Both the position numbers and the translations under genes were made by a program. DNA of 64,000 bases from Sphingopyxis terrae subsp. terrae NBRC 15098. Its GTDB lineage: Bacteria; Pseudomonadota; Alphaproteobacteria; Sphingomonadales; Sphingomonadaceae. Location: the NCBI RefSeq assembly GCF_001598815.1, contig NZ_BCZQ01000008.1, positions 1 through 64,000 of the forward strand, given 5' to 3'. The notes beneath the pieces are model-generated. The model did not search any database, was not told the DNA's origin, and saw nothing but the letters and a program-made list of their open reading frames with translations. This document shows, piece after piece, positions 1 to 8,604 of this stretch; the stretch's first letter is position 1, and the number at the start of each line of letters is the position of its first letter.

Positions 1-1
1 C

Positions 2-3000
2 GTGGAAGCCTCGCTGGTCCAGCGCGGGCTCAAGATGCCCGCCGCGACCCTGCGCGTCGGCGATGACGACGCCGCGGTCGCACGCTGGCTGAAGCGGGTC
101 GAGGATGCCGGCAAGACCGACTTTCGTGATGAGAAGAACCCGAAGGGCGAGGATATCAGCGTCAATTATACCGGCACGACGTCGGTATTCGATGGCGCGC
201 CCGCAGGCGGCGAGCGGCGCGACCTGCAACTGACCCCGCCGGGTGGTGGCAAGGAGTTCGAGGTCGTCGGTATCCCGCTCGCCGAAAAGGGCTTTCACGT
301 CGTCGAAATCGCCAGCCCCGAACTCGGCGCCGCACTGCTAGGGCGCAAGGCGACCCGCTATGTCGCAACCGCTGCGCTCGTCACCAATATGGCAGTGCAT
401 TTCAAATGGGGCCGCGAATCCTCGCTCGCCTGGGTGACCGCACTCGACACCGGCTTGCCCGTGGGCGGCGCCGATGTCCGGATCACCGACAGCTGCACCG
501 GGCGCCTGCTCGCGCGCGGCACCGCCGACAAGGCCGGCCGGCTCGCCTTCCCCACCGGCCTGCCCGAGCCCGAAACCTATTCGAGCTGCGAAGAGGATGC
601 CGACCCCGCGAACAGCGAAGGCCATGCGTTGATGGTGTCCGCGCGATCGGGCGACGATTACAGCTTCACGCTGACCGATTGGGGTGACGGCATCCGTCCC
701 TATGATTTCGACCTGCCCTATGGCTGGTCCGAACGCGACGATCTGTTGCACACCCTGTTCGACCGCTCGCTGGTCAAGGCGGGCGAAACGGTGAACATGA
801 AGCATGTTCTGCGCCGGCAGGTCGGCCAGGGCTTCGCCATCCCCGCGGCGATGACGGGCAAGCTGCGCCTCGTGCATCGCGGTTCGGACACCGAATTCGA
901 CATGCCTTTCGCGATCGACGCCAACGGCAGCGGCGAAAATGTCTGGAATGTGCCCGCATCGGCGCCGATGGGCGATTACGACCTCGTCTTCGTCACAAAG
1001 GACAAGAAGGGCGAGGAAAAGACGATCTGGTCGTCCGAATCGATCCGCGTCGACGAATATCGCCTGCCGACGATGAAGGCCGCGATCACCGGCCCCAAGG
1101 CCGCGTCGGTACGGCCGACGCAGGTGCCGCTCTCGCTGTTCGTCGGCTATCTGTCGGGCGGTCCGGCAGCCAATCTGCCGATCGAGATCCGCACCGATTT
1201 CACCCCGCGCTGGTCACCGCCCGAAGACTATCGCGACTGGGATTTCGACGGCAAGCCCGTGAAGGAGGGCATCGTCCAGCTCGACGATAGCGGGGACGAG
1301 CCCGAACCCGACATGCCGCTCGCCCGCTCGACGCCGCTCGTCCTCGACGCCAACGGCAGCGCGCAGACCAGCATCACCGTCGATCAGCCGATCGTCGAAC
1401 CGACGCAGATGGCGGTCGAGATGGACTATGAGGATGCCAATGGCGAAACGCTGACCAGCCGCCGCGGCATCATGCTCTACCCCTCGGCGGTGCGCCTCGG
1501 GCTCAAGACCGACGGCTGGCTGATGCGCGACAACGACCTGCGGCTCAAATTCATTGCGCTCGATCTCGACGGCAAGCCGATCTCGGGCCAGCGCATCCAG
1601 GTCGCGCTCTACAATCGCGAGATACTGACCGCGCGGCGGCGCCTGATCGGCGGCTTCTATGCCTATGACAACCAGATGCGCACGAGCCGGCTCGGCACCA
1701 GTTGCACCGCAACGACCGACAAGCTCGGTCGGGCAAGCTGTGCGATGGCGCCCGGCGTGTCGGGCGAGGTGACGGTGGTCGCAACCACGGTCGATGCCGA
1801 TGGCAACGAAGCGCGCGCGGTCCGCTCGGTCTGGCTCGCGGGCGATGACGATTGGTGGTTCGGCGGCGACAATGGCGACCGCATGGACGTGATCGCCGAA
1901 AAGCCGCGCTATGCCGCTGGCGACACGGCGGTCTTCCAGGTCCGCATGCCCTTCCGCGAGGCCACTGGTCTCGTCACCGTCGAACGCGAAGGCGTGCTGT
2001 CGAGCTTCGTCGTGCCGCTGAAGGGCACCGACCCGGTGGTGAAGGTCAAGCTTCCCGCGACCTATGCCCCCGACGTCTATGTTTCGGTGATGGCGGTGCG
2101 CGGCCGCGTAACCGGAGGCGAAAGCTGGTTCCGCAAGATGAAGCGCGCCGTCGGCTTCAAGATCGAGAATAGTGAAGGCGCGCCGCCGACCGCGCTCGTC
2201 GATCTCGCCAAGCCGAGCTACCGCCTCGGCATCGCGCGGATCAAGGTCGGCTGGGAAGGGCATCAGCTCGGCGTCAAGGTCAAGGCGGACAAGGAGAAAT
2301 ATGCGATCCGCGACAATGCCAAGGTCGCGATCGAGGTGCGTACCCCGAACGGCAAACCCGCGGCGGGCGCCGACGTCGCCTTTGCCGCGGTCGACGAAGC
2401 GCTGCTCCAGCTTTCACCGAACAAGAGCTGGGAACTCCTCGATGCGATGATGGGCGAACGCCCGCTCGACGTGCTCACCTCGACCGCGCAGATGCAGGTC
2501 GTCGGCAAGCGCCACTATGGCCGCAAGGCGCTGGCGCCCGGCGGCGGCGGGGGCGGCGACCTCAGCGGCCTGACGCGCGAGGATTTTCGTCCCGTGCTGC
2601 TGTGGAAGGGCCATGTCGCGCTCGACAGCAAGGGCCGCGCCGTCGTCGACGTACCGCTTTCTGACAATCTTTCGGCCTTCCGCCTCGTCGCCATCGCGAC
2701 CGACGGCGCCCAATATTTCGGCACCGGCGAAACGAGCGTCCGCACCGTTCAGGATCTGGGGGTCTTTGCCGGCCTGCCCGACCTTGTCCGCACCGGCGAT
2801 ACCTATGATGCGCGGTTCACGCTGCGCAACGGCACCGATCAAGCGATGGAGGTGGTCGCCAATGCCACGCTGTCGCCCGCAATCGCGACCGCGCCGCCGC
2901 TCACCGTCACGATCCCGGCGGGCGGTGCGGTGCCGATCAGCTGGTCGATGACCGCGCCCGCCCAGCCCGGCGCGCTGCAATGGACGGTCGAAGCGGTGTC

Positions 3001-4585
3001 GAAAAATGGCAAGCAGCGCGACCGGCTCGTCTTCGACCAGCAGGTCGAACCCGCGGTGCCGATCGAAACTTGGGCCGCCAGCCTTGTTCGCGTCGGCCCG
3101 ACCAGCAGCCTGCCGATCGGCGTGCCCGCGGGCGCCCTGCCCGGCGGCTATGTCGATGTCGCCCTGGCGGGAACGCTCGCACCGCCGCTCGCCGGGGTGC
3201 GCGATTATATGGCGATCTATCCCTATAATTGCTTCGAACAATCGACCTCGCGTGCGATCGCGCTCGGCGACCTCGGTCGCTGGCAGGCGCTGGCAGGCGC
3301 CCTGCCCACCTATCTCGATAAGGATGGGCTGCTGCGCTATTGGCCGAACGACCGGCTCGACGGTTCGGCCGAGCTTACCGCCTATGTCATGGCGGTGACC
3401 GCGGCGAACGGCTTTGCGATCCCCGAAGAGCCCAAGGCACGGATGATCAAGGCGCTGCAGGCCGTCGTCGAAGGACGGCTGACGCGCCGCGGCTACGGTC
3501 CCTATGATCTGCGCCCGGTCCGCATCGCCGCGCTCGCCGCGCTAGCCCGCAACAATGCCTCGAGCGCGCAGCTCGTCGCCGCGATCGACGTCAAGCCCGT
3601 CGATATGGCGACCGGCACGCTTGCCGACTGGCTCGTCGCGATCGAACGGACGCCGGGGGTCCGCGGCGCCGCCGCGCTGCGTACCGCCGCCGAAGCCGAA
3701 CTGCGCAAGCGGCTCGTCTATGAAGGCACGCGGCTCGACCTCGTCGACGATGCGAAGGCGCCCTGGTGGATGATGACCAGCGGCGATGAAATGGCGATCA
3801 AGGCGCTCGAAGCCGTTCTGGGCCGCAAGGGCTGGGAAGAGGATGCGGGCAAGATGATGGTCGGCGTCGCACAGCGCCAGCGGCGCGGCCATTGGGATAC
3901 GACGCCTGCCAATGCCTGGGGCGCCATTGCGGTCCGCCGCTTCGCCGAGCTCTATCCGGCAAGCGCGATCACCGGCGTGACCCGTATCGCGCTCGGCGGC
4001 GGCAGTACGGCGCAGAGCTGGCCGCTTCCCGCCGACGCCGCGCCGCTCAGCCTTCCGCTGGTCAGCGGCGCGATGAGCCTGAAGCAGGAAGGCACCGGCA
4101 ATCCGTGGGCCACCGTCAGCGTGCGTGCGGCCGTCCCGCTCAAGGAGCCGCTCGACGCCGGCTACCGGATCAAGCGGTCGGTCAGCATCGTCAAGGCGGC
4201 GAACAAGGACCGGCTGGCTCGCGGCGACGTGATCAAGGTACGGATCGAAATCGTCGCAAGTGCGGGCCGCACCTGGGTCGTCGTCAACGATCCGGTCCCG
4301 CCCGGCGCGACGATCGTCGGCAATCTGGGCGGACAGTCCGAGATGCTCGGTGCCCAAGCAACCGGGTCGAACTGGCAGCCGAGCTATGTCGAGCGGGGCC
4401 GCGACAGCTGGCGCGGCTATTATGGCTGGATGCCCGCCGGCACCCATGCGGTGGAATATGTCCTGCGCCTCAACGGCTCGGGCCGCTTCACCCTGCCCCC
4501 AACGCGCGTCGAGGCGATGTATTCGCCCGCAATCCGCGGCCAATGGCCGAACGGTACGATGACGGTCGCGGCCGCGGCGCAGTGA
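2..4585 (+). CDS. Alpha-2-macroglobulin family protein, 5' partial
   Basis: This is the C-terminal 1527 residues of a large bacterial alpha-2-macroglobulin. Such proteins sit in the periplasm and trap attacking proteases, which react with an internal Cys-Gln thioester. The thioester motif CFEQ is present at about residue 1077 of the visible part, inside the segment YPYNCFEQSTSRA, so this is the thioester (YfhM-like) class rather than the YfaS class. MG-type beta domains precede it and an alpha-helical TED-like region follows. The frame is open to the left edge and family members usually have several hundred more residues, so the GTG at base 2 is probably internal. The next gene is pbpC, the classic partner: the pair is thought to guard and repair the wall after envelope breach. 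The family call is firm; the true start lies outside the window. Confidence 0.93.
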   Translation: MEASLVQRGLKMPAATLRVGDDDAAVARWLKRVEDAGKTDFRDEKNPKGEDISVNYTGTTSVFDGAPAGGERRDLQLTPPGGGKEFEVVGIPLAEKGFHVVEIASPELGAALLGRKATRYVATAALVTNMAVHFKWGRESSLAWVTALDTGLPVGGADVRITDSCTGRLLARGTADKAGRLAFPTGLPEPETYSSCEEDADPANSEGHALMVSARSGDDYSFTLTDWGDGIRPYDFDLPYGWSERDDLLHTLFDRSLVKAGETVNMKHVLRRQVGQGFAIPAAMTGKLRLVHRGSDTEFDMPFAIDANGSGENVWNVPASAPMGDYDLVFVTKDKKGEEKTIWSSESIRVDEYRLPTMKAAITGPKAASVRPTQVPLSLFVGYLSGGPAANLPIEIRTDFTPRWSPPEDYRDWDFDGKPVKEGIVQLDDSGDEPEPDMPLARSTPLVLDANGSAQTSITVDQPIVEPTQMAVEMDYEDANGETLTSRRGIMLYPSAVRLGLKTDGWLMRDNDLRLKFIALDLDGKPISGQRIQVALYNREILTARRRLIGGFYAYDNQMRTSRLGTSCTATTDKLGRASCAMAPGVSGEVTVVATTVDADGNEARAVRSVWLAGDDDWWFGGDNGDRMDVIAEKPRYAAGDTAVFQVRMPFREATGLVTVEREGVLSSFVVPLKGTDPVVKVKLPATYAPDVYVSVMAVRGRVTGGESWFRKMKRAVGFKIENSEGAPPTALVDLAKPSYRLGIARIKVGWEGHQLGVKVKADKEKYAIRDNAKVAIEVRTPNGKPAAGADVAFAAVDEALLQLSPNKSWELLDAMMGERPLDVLTSTAQMQVVGKRHYGRKALAPGGGGGGDLSGLTREDFRPVLLWKGHVALDSKGRAVVDVPLSDNLSAFRLVAIATDGAQYFGTGETSVRTVQDLGVFAGLPDLVRTGDTYDARFTLRNGTDQAMEVVANATLSPAIATAPPLTVTIPAGGAVPISWSMTAPAQPGALQWTVEAVSKNGKQRDRLVFDQQVEPAVPIETWAASLVRVGPTSSLPIGVPAGALPGGYVDVALAGTLAPPLAGVRDYMAIYPYNCFEQSTSRAIALGDLGRWQALAGALPTYLDKDGLLRYWPNDRLDGSAELTAYVMAVTAANGFAIPEEPKARMIKALQAVVEGRLTRRGYGPYDLRPVRIAALAALARNNASSAQLVAAIDVKPVDMATGTLADWLVAIERTPGVRGAAALRTAAEAELRKRLVYEGTRLDLVDDAKAPWWMMTSGDEMAIKALEAVLGRKGWEEDAGKMMVGVAQRQRRGHWDTTPANAWGAIAVRRFAELYPASAITGVTRIALGGGSTAQSWPLPADAAPLSLPLVSGAMSLKQEGTGNPWATVSVRAAVPLKEPLDAGYRIKRSVSIVKAANKDRLARGDVIKVRIEIVASAGRTWVVVNDPVPPGATIVGNLGGQSEMLGAQATGSNWQPSYVERGRDSWRGYYGWMPAGTHAVEYVLRLNGSGRFTLPPTRVEAMYSPAIRGQWPNGTMTVAAAAQ

Positions 4586-4608
4586 TGGGTCTGCGGCCCA
4601 ACATGTTC

Positions 4609-4740
4609 CTCCCTGTCGCGCAGCGATGGGGCGGTGGCTGCGCGCAGCGCTGACGGAGGGGCTTTTGACGCACCCTTGCGGCCCCTCCACCATCCTTCGG
4701 ATGGTCCCCCTCCCCATGCCCTTGGCACGGGGAGGATTTT
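4609..4740. repeat. Composite palindromic intergenic repeat
   Basis: The gap between the alpha-2-macroglobulin gene and pbpC is packed with dyad symmetry. There is a 12-bp perfect palindrome GCTGCGCGCAGC (4637-4648), then a 7-bp stem ACCATCC/GGATGGT with a 3-base loop (4689-4705), then the long stem given as a separate entry. The style resembles intergenic palindromic elements common in sphingomonad genomes; that identification is from memory and no second copy was found in this window. Confidence 0.5.
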
Positions 4741-4741
4741 T
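4709..4741 (+). terminator. Candidate terminator after the alpha-2-macroglobulin gene
   Basis: CCTCCCC (4709-4715) pairs with GGGGAGG (4729-4735). The stem continues inward past one A-C mismatch as TGCC/GGCA around a CTT loop. A short T run follows (ATTTTTC). It could end alpha-2-macroglobulin transcription just before pbpC, or simply be part of the palindromic repeat. The GGAGG of the right arm is also the only Shine-Dalgarno-like sequence before pbpC, although it is about 21 bases from the ATG. Confidence 0.55.
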
Positions 4742-4756
4742 CAGGCGTTTCGATCG

Positions 4757-6886
4757 ATGACGACAACCCCGAGCCGCCGCTGGTTCGATATGCTGGCGTG
4801 GGTGGCGCTCGCCGCGCTCGTCCTCGCCACCGCCGCGCATCTGGTCACGCGCCCGCCAGCGATGCCAGTCTATGATGCGGTGCGCGCTGCATGGAAGCCG
4901 AGCGAAGCATGGCTTTACGACCGTGAGGGGCGATTGCTCGACAGCGAACGCGTCAATTTCGAGCGCCGCCGCCTTGCCTGGGTATCGCTGAAGGACATCA
5001 GCCCGGCGGTGCGCGGCACGGTGGTCACGGCGGAGGACAAGCGCTTCTGGTCACATGGCGGGGTCGACTGGCTGGCGATAGCGAGTGCCGCGCGCGCGCG
5101 CTGGACCGGCGGACGCTCGCGTGGGGCCTCGACGTTGCCGATGCAGCTTGCGGCCTTTCTGGCGCCCGAACTCGCGCAGCCCGGCCAGCGCGGCTGGCTC
5201 GCCAAGCTGCGCCAGATGCGCGCGGGACAGGAACTCGCGGCGCATTGGACGCACGACCAGATGCTCGAAGCTTATCTGAACCTCGTCCCGCTCCGCGGCG
5301 AAATTCAGGGAATCGGCGCGGGTGCCGAGAATCTGTTTGGCAAGCGTCCGGCCGACATGAACCGAACCGACGCCGCTTTGTTCGCTGGCCTGCTCCCCAA
5401 TCCGGCGGCAAGTCCCGACGCGCTCGGCGCACGCGCCTGCCGCATCGCGCATGCCGCCGATTGCGGCGCGATCCGCGCCGCGGCAGGCGTGCTGACCTCG
5501 GGCGAGCGCGCCGCGCGTTCCGACCCGGCGCTCGCACCGCACCTCGCGGTGCGCCTGCTCGACAAACCGGGCAAGCGCGTGACCTCGACCATCGACCGCG
5601 ACGTCCAGACCGCCGCGACCGTCGCGATGCGCCGCCAACTCGCCGGGCTCGGTCCCGATCGCGTCCGCGACGGCGCGGTCGTCGTCCTCGACAATGCCAC
5701 CGGCGAGGTGCTCGCCTATGTCGGCGGCGTCGGCCTTAAGTCCACCGCGGCGCAGGTCGACGGCGCCAATGCGCGGCGGCAGGCGGGTTCGACCCTGAAG
5801 CCGCATCTCTATGCGCAGGTGATCGAGCATGGCTGGCTGACCGCCGCTTCGATCCTCGACGACAGTCCGGTTCAGCTCGACACCGCCTCGGGCCTCTATG
5901 TTCCCAAAAATTACGACCACAGCTTCAAGGGGCCGGTCAGCGTGCGCAGCGCGCTCGCCTCGTCGCTCAATGTCCCCGCCGTGCGCACGCTGGTCATCGA
6001 CGATGTGCAGGAGTTTCGCGACCGGCTCTGGGCGCTTGGCTATCACGGGCTGGTCGAGGACGGCGAATATTATGGCTTCAGCCTCGCCCTCGGTTCGGCG
6101 GAGGTCAGCCTTGTCGAACAGGCGAATGCCTTTCGCACCCTTGCCAATCTCGGCCGCTGGTCGCCCGTCCACTTCGTGATGGGCGAACCGCACGGCGAGG
6201 AACGGCAGATCGTCAATCCGGGGGCTGCCTTCATCGTCGGCGACATATTGGCCGATGCGTCGGCGCGCACCGATGCCTTCGGCGCCGACAGCGCGCTGCG
6301 TCTTCCCTTCTGGGCCGCGGCAAAGACCGGCACGTCGAAGGGGATGCGCGACAATTGGTGTATCGGCTTTTCGGATCGCTACACGGTGGCCGTCTGGGTC
6401 GGCAATCTCGAGGGCGATTCGATGCGCGCGGTGTCGGGCACGTCGGGCGCGGCGCCGGTCTGGCGCGACGTGATGCTCGCGCTCCACGCGGGCCGGCCGG
6501 GCAAACCGCTGGCGATGCCGAGCAATGTGGAGGCGCGGCGGATCAGCCTTCCCGGCACGCGCGAACCGCCGCGACGCGAATATTTTCTGCGCGGCACCGC
6601 GCAAAGCGAAATGGCGGCCGCCCCGGCCGCCGCGCGCCGCCCGCGCATCACCAGCCCGGTCAGCGGCAGCGTCTATGCGCTCGATCCCGATATTCCGATC
6701 GACCGGCAGCGCATGGCGGTGATCGTCAGCGGCGACGTCGCCGGTTACCGCCTGCTGCTCGACAAGGCGGTGCTCGGCGACGCCGATGCGGGCCAACAGC
6801 TTTTGCCGCGCCCCGGAAGCCATATCCTGACCCTCGTCGATCCCGGCGGACGGATGATCGACCGCGTCCGATTCACGGTGCGATAA
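4757..6886 (+). CDS. pbpC: Penicillin-binding protein 1C (bifunctional transglycosylase/transpeptidase)
   Basis: A 709-residue class A penicillin-binding protein that polymerises and cross-links peptidoglycan in the periplasm. After a short cytoplasmic tail there is one membrane anchor (about residues 8-28, rich in A/L/V). The GT51 glycosyltransferase domain follows, with TAEDKRFWSHGG and GASTLPMQ motifs. The transpeptidase domain has the SxxK serine in AGSTLKP, the SxN motif SSLN, and KTGTS. The last 90 or so residues fit the BiPBP_C domain that marks PBP1C. The ATG before TTTPSRRWFDML was chosen because it directly precedes the anchor; an in-frame extension of 41 codons upstream would run back through the intergenic repeat and is unlikely. 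Being next to alpha-2-macroglobulin is the conserved arrangement of the family. Confidence 0.94.
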   Translation: MTTTPSRRWFDMLAWVALAALVLATAAHLVTRPPAMPVYDAVRAAWKPSEAWLYDREGRLLDSERVNFERRRLAWVSLKDISPAVRGTVVTAEDKRFWSHGGVDWLAIASAARARWTGGRSRGASTLPMQLAAFLAPELAQPGQRGWLAKLRQMRAGQELAAHWTHDQMLEAYLNLVPLRGEIQGIGAGAENLFGKRPADMNRTDAALFAGLLPNPAASPDALGARACRIAHAADCGAIRAAAGVLTSGERAARSDPALAPHLAVRLLDKPGKRVTSTIDRDVQTAATVAMRRQLAGLGPDRVRDGAVVVLDNATGEVLAYVGGVGLKSTAAQVDGANARRQAGSTLKPHLYAQVIEHGWLTAASILDDSPVQLDTASGLYVPKNYDHSFKGPVSVRSALASSLNVPAVRTLVIDDVQEFRDRLWALGYHGLVEDGEYYGFSLALGSAEVSLVEQANAFRTLANLGRWSPVHFVMGEPHGEERQIVNPGAAFIVGDILADASARTDAFGADSALRLPFWAAAKTGTSKGMRDNWCIGFSDRYTVAVWVGNLEGDSMRAVSGTSGAAPVWRDVMLALHAGRPGKPLAMPSNVEARRISLPGTREPPRREYFLRGTAQSEMAAAPAAARRPRITSPVSGSVYALDPDIPIDRQRMAVIVSGDVAGYRLLLDKAVLGDADAGQQLLPRPGSHILTLVDPGGRMIDRVRFTVR

Positions 6887-6954
6887 GGCGGACTGTCACA
6901 CCTCTGAAATTAAGTTGCGCTGCCGCGAGGAGCGGTTAGTCTGCCCCGCCAGGA

Positions 6955-6982
6955 GACGGGCCCGTCCGGGGCCCCAAAGGGG
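6955..6982 (+). promoter_or_regulatory. Palindrome and RBS hairpin before the APC permease gene
   Basis: A perfect 12-bp palindrome GACGGGCCCGTC (6955-6966) lies just upstream of the permease gene. It is followed by CCCC-AAA-GGGG (6972-6982), whose right arm is the likely ribosome binding site, 8 bases from the ATG. Either could be an operator or an mRNA hairpin that limits translation. This rests on sequence symmetry alone. Confidence 0.35.
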
Positions 6983-6990
6983 ATATTTGC

Positions 6991-8547
6991 ATGATATTTG
7001 GTCGCGTCAAACCGCTCGACGCCATCTTGGCCACGGCCGAGAAAAAGTCGCTGCACCGAACGCTCGGTGCCTTTCAGCTCACGATGCTCGGCATCGGCGC
7101 CATCATCGGGACGGGGATATTCGTCCTGACCGCAGAGGCGGCGCAGAAGGCCGGCCCCGGCATGATGTGGAGCTTCGTGATTGCGGGGCTGGTCTGCGTT
7201 GTGGCGGCGCTCTGCTATTCCGAACTCGCATCAATGGTGCCGGTTTCGGGTAGTGCCTACACCTACACTTATGCTGTCATGGGCGAATTGCTTGCCTGGA
7301 CGGTCGGCTGGGCGCTGATCCTCGAATATGCGGTAGCCGCATCAGCCGTGTCCGTCGGTTGGTCGGGCTATTTCGTGGGGCTCTTATCCAATGCCGGCAT
7401 AGAATTGCCCATGTCGCTGACCGTCGGCCCCTATGCCGGCGGGATCGTCAACCTCCCGGCGCTGGTTATCGCACTGCTCGTGACGTGGCTGCTGATGATC
7501 GGCACGACCGAAAGCGCGCGTGTCAACGCCGTCCTTGTCATCATCAAGGTAACGGCCCTCACGATGTTCATCATTCTCACTCTGCCGATGATGCAGGGGA
7601 AGAACTTCGAACCCTTCCTGCCCAATGGCTGGTTCGGTCAGGCTTCCGGGCTTGGCGCCGTGGGCGCAGCCGCTTCGATCTTCTTTGCCTATGTGGGCTT
7701 CGACGCCGTTTCGACCGCAGCCGAAGAAACAAAAAACCCGCAGCGCAATGTACCGATCGGCCTGATCGCTTCGCTTGCTATCTGTACGGTGTTCTATCTT
7801 GCGGTGGCAGCGGGCGCGATCGGCACCGTTGGCGCTCAGCCGGTTTCGGGCGTCGGAGGCGAAATTCTCGCTCCTGGGTCGAGCGAACTTGCCGCGCGCT
7901 GCGCATCGCTCGCCGCCGCCGGCTCCGAACCGCTTGTCTGCTCGCGCGAAGCTCTGGCTCATGTTCTGCGTGAGATCGGCCACCCGGCGCTGGGCAATGC
8001 CATCGGCCTCGCCGCTTTCCTTGCGCTGCCATCGGTCATTCTGATCATGCTGTTCGGGCAGACCCGGATCTTCTTCGTGATGGCACGCGACGGCCTTCTG
8101 CCTGAAAAGCTCGCCACTATTCACCCCAAGTGGAAAACCCCGCACGTCGTCACGATGATCACGGGGGTTGCCGTCGCCTTCTTCGCCGCCTTCCTGCCCG
8201 TCGGCAAGCTTGCCGATATTTCGAACTCCGGCACGTTGTTCGCCTTTTTCATGGTCGCCATCGCGGTCCTGATTCTGCGCGTAAAGGAACCCAACCGGCA
8301 TCGGCCGTTCCGCACGCCTCTCGTGTGGATCGTGTCGCCGCTCGCCATTTTCGGCACGCTCGGTCTCTACATGAACCTGCCGTTCGACGCGAAGATGGTG
8401 CTCCCGGTCTGGGGTGGCGTCGGCTTGGTACTCTATTTCCTCTATGGCTATCGTCGCAGCCACGTCGGCCGCGGGATCGTCGAGGTGCATGAGGACGACG
8501 CCGATGCGCCGCCGCCGCCGGTGCCCCCGGCGCCGTCGTTCGACTGA
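6991..8547 (+). CDS. APC-superfamily amino-acid permease (cationic amino acid transporter-like)
   Basis: A 518-residue inner-membrane permease with about 12-14 hydrophobic helices. The N-terminal segment LGAFQLTMLGIGAIIGTGIF carries the GIGAIIGTGIF signature of the APC/CAT (YfnA-like) family, whose members import amino acids by proton symport. A second conserved patch, YVGFDAVSTAAEETKNPQRN, corresponds to the loop before the middle helices. The C-terminus is a hydrophilic, acidic and proline-rich tail. It stands alone, with a strong terminator just after the stop codon. The substrate cannot be told from sequence. Confidence 0.9.
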   Translation: MIFGRVKPLDAILATAEKKSLHRTLGAFQLTMLGIGAIIGTGIFVLTAEAAQKAGPGMMWSFVIAGLVCVVAALCYSELASMVPVSGSAYTYTYAVMGELLAWTVGWALILEYAVAASAVSVGWSGYFVGLLSNAGIELPMSLTVGPYAGGIVNLPALVIALLVTWLLMIGTTESARVNAVLVIIKVTALTMFIILTLPMMQGKNFEPFLPNGWFGQASGLGAVGAAASIFFAYVGFDAVSTAAEETKNPQRNVPIGLIASLAICTVFYLAVAAGAIGTVGAQPVSGVGGEILAPGSSELAARCASLAAAGSEPLVCSREALAHVLREIGHPALGNAIGLAAFLALPSVILIMLFGQTRIFFVMARDGLLPEKLATIHPKWKTPHVVTMITGVAVAFFAAFLPVGKLADISNSGTLFAFFMVAIAVLILRVKEPNRHRPFRTPLVWIVSPLAIFGTLGLYMNLPFDAKMVLPVWGGVGLVLYFLYGYRRSHVGRGIVEVHEDDADAPPPPVPPAPSFD

Positions 8548-8570
8548 CGCGGCATCGACAGGCTAACGGG

Positions 8571-8597
8571 AAAGGGGGCTTCGGCCCCCTTTCTTTT
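8571..8597 (+). terminator. Rho-independent terminator of the APC permease gene
   Basis: A perfect 9-bp stem AAAGGGGGC/GCCCCCTTT closes a TTCG tetraloop with the stabilising C-G closing pair, and is followed by CTTTT. It lies between the permease gene and the convergent MFS gene; the minus-strand side lacks a good T run, so it mainly serves the plus strand. Confidence 0.85.
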
Positions 8598-8604
8598 GCC
8601 CGAC

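Noticed and set aside
4634-4756. 41-codon N-terminal extension of PBP1C
   Set aside because: It would translate a palindromic repeat; the membrane anchor begins right after the ATG at 4757.
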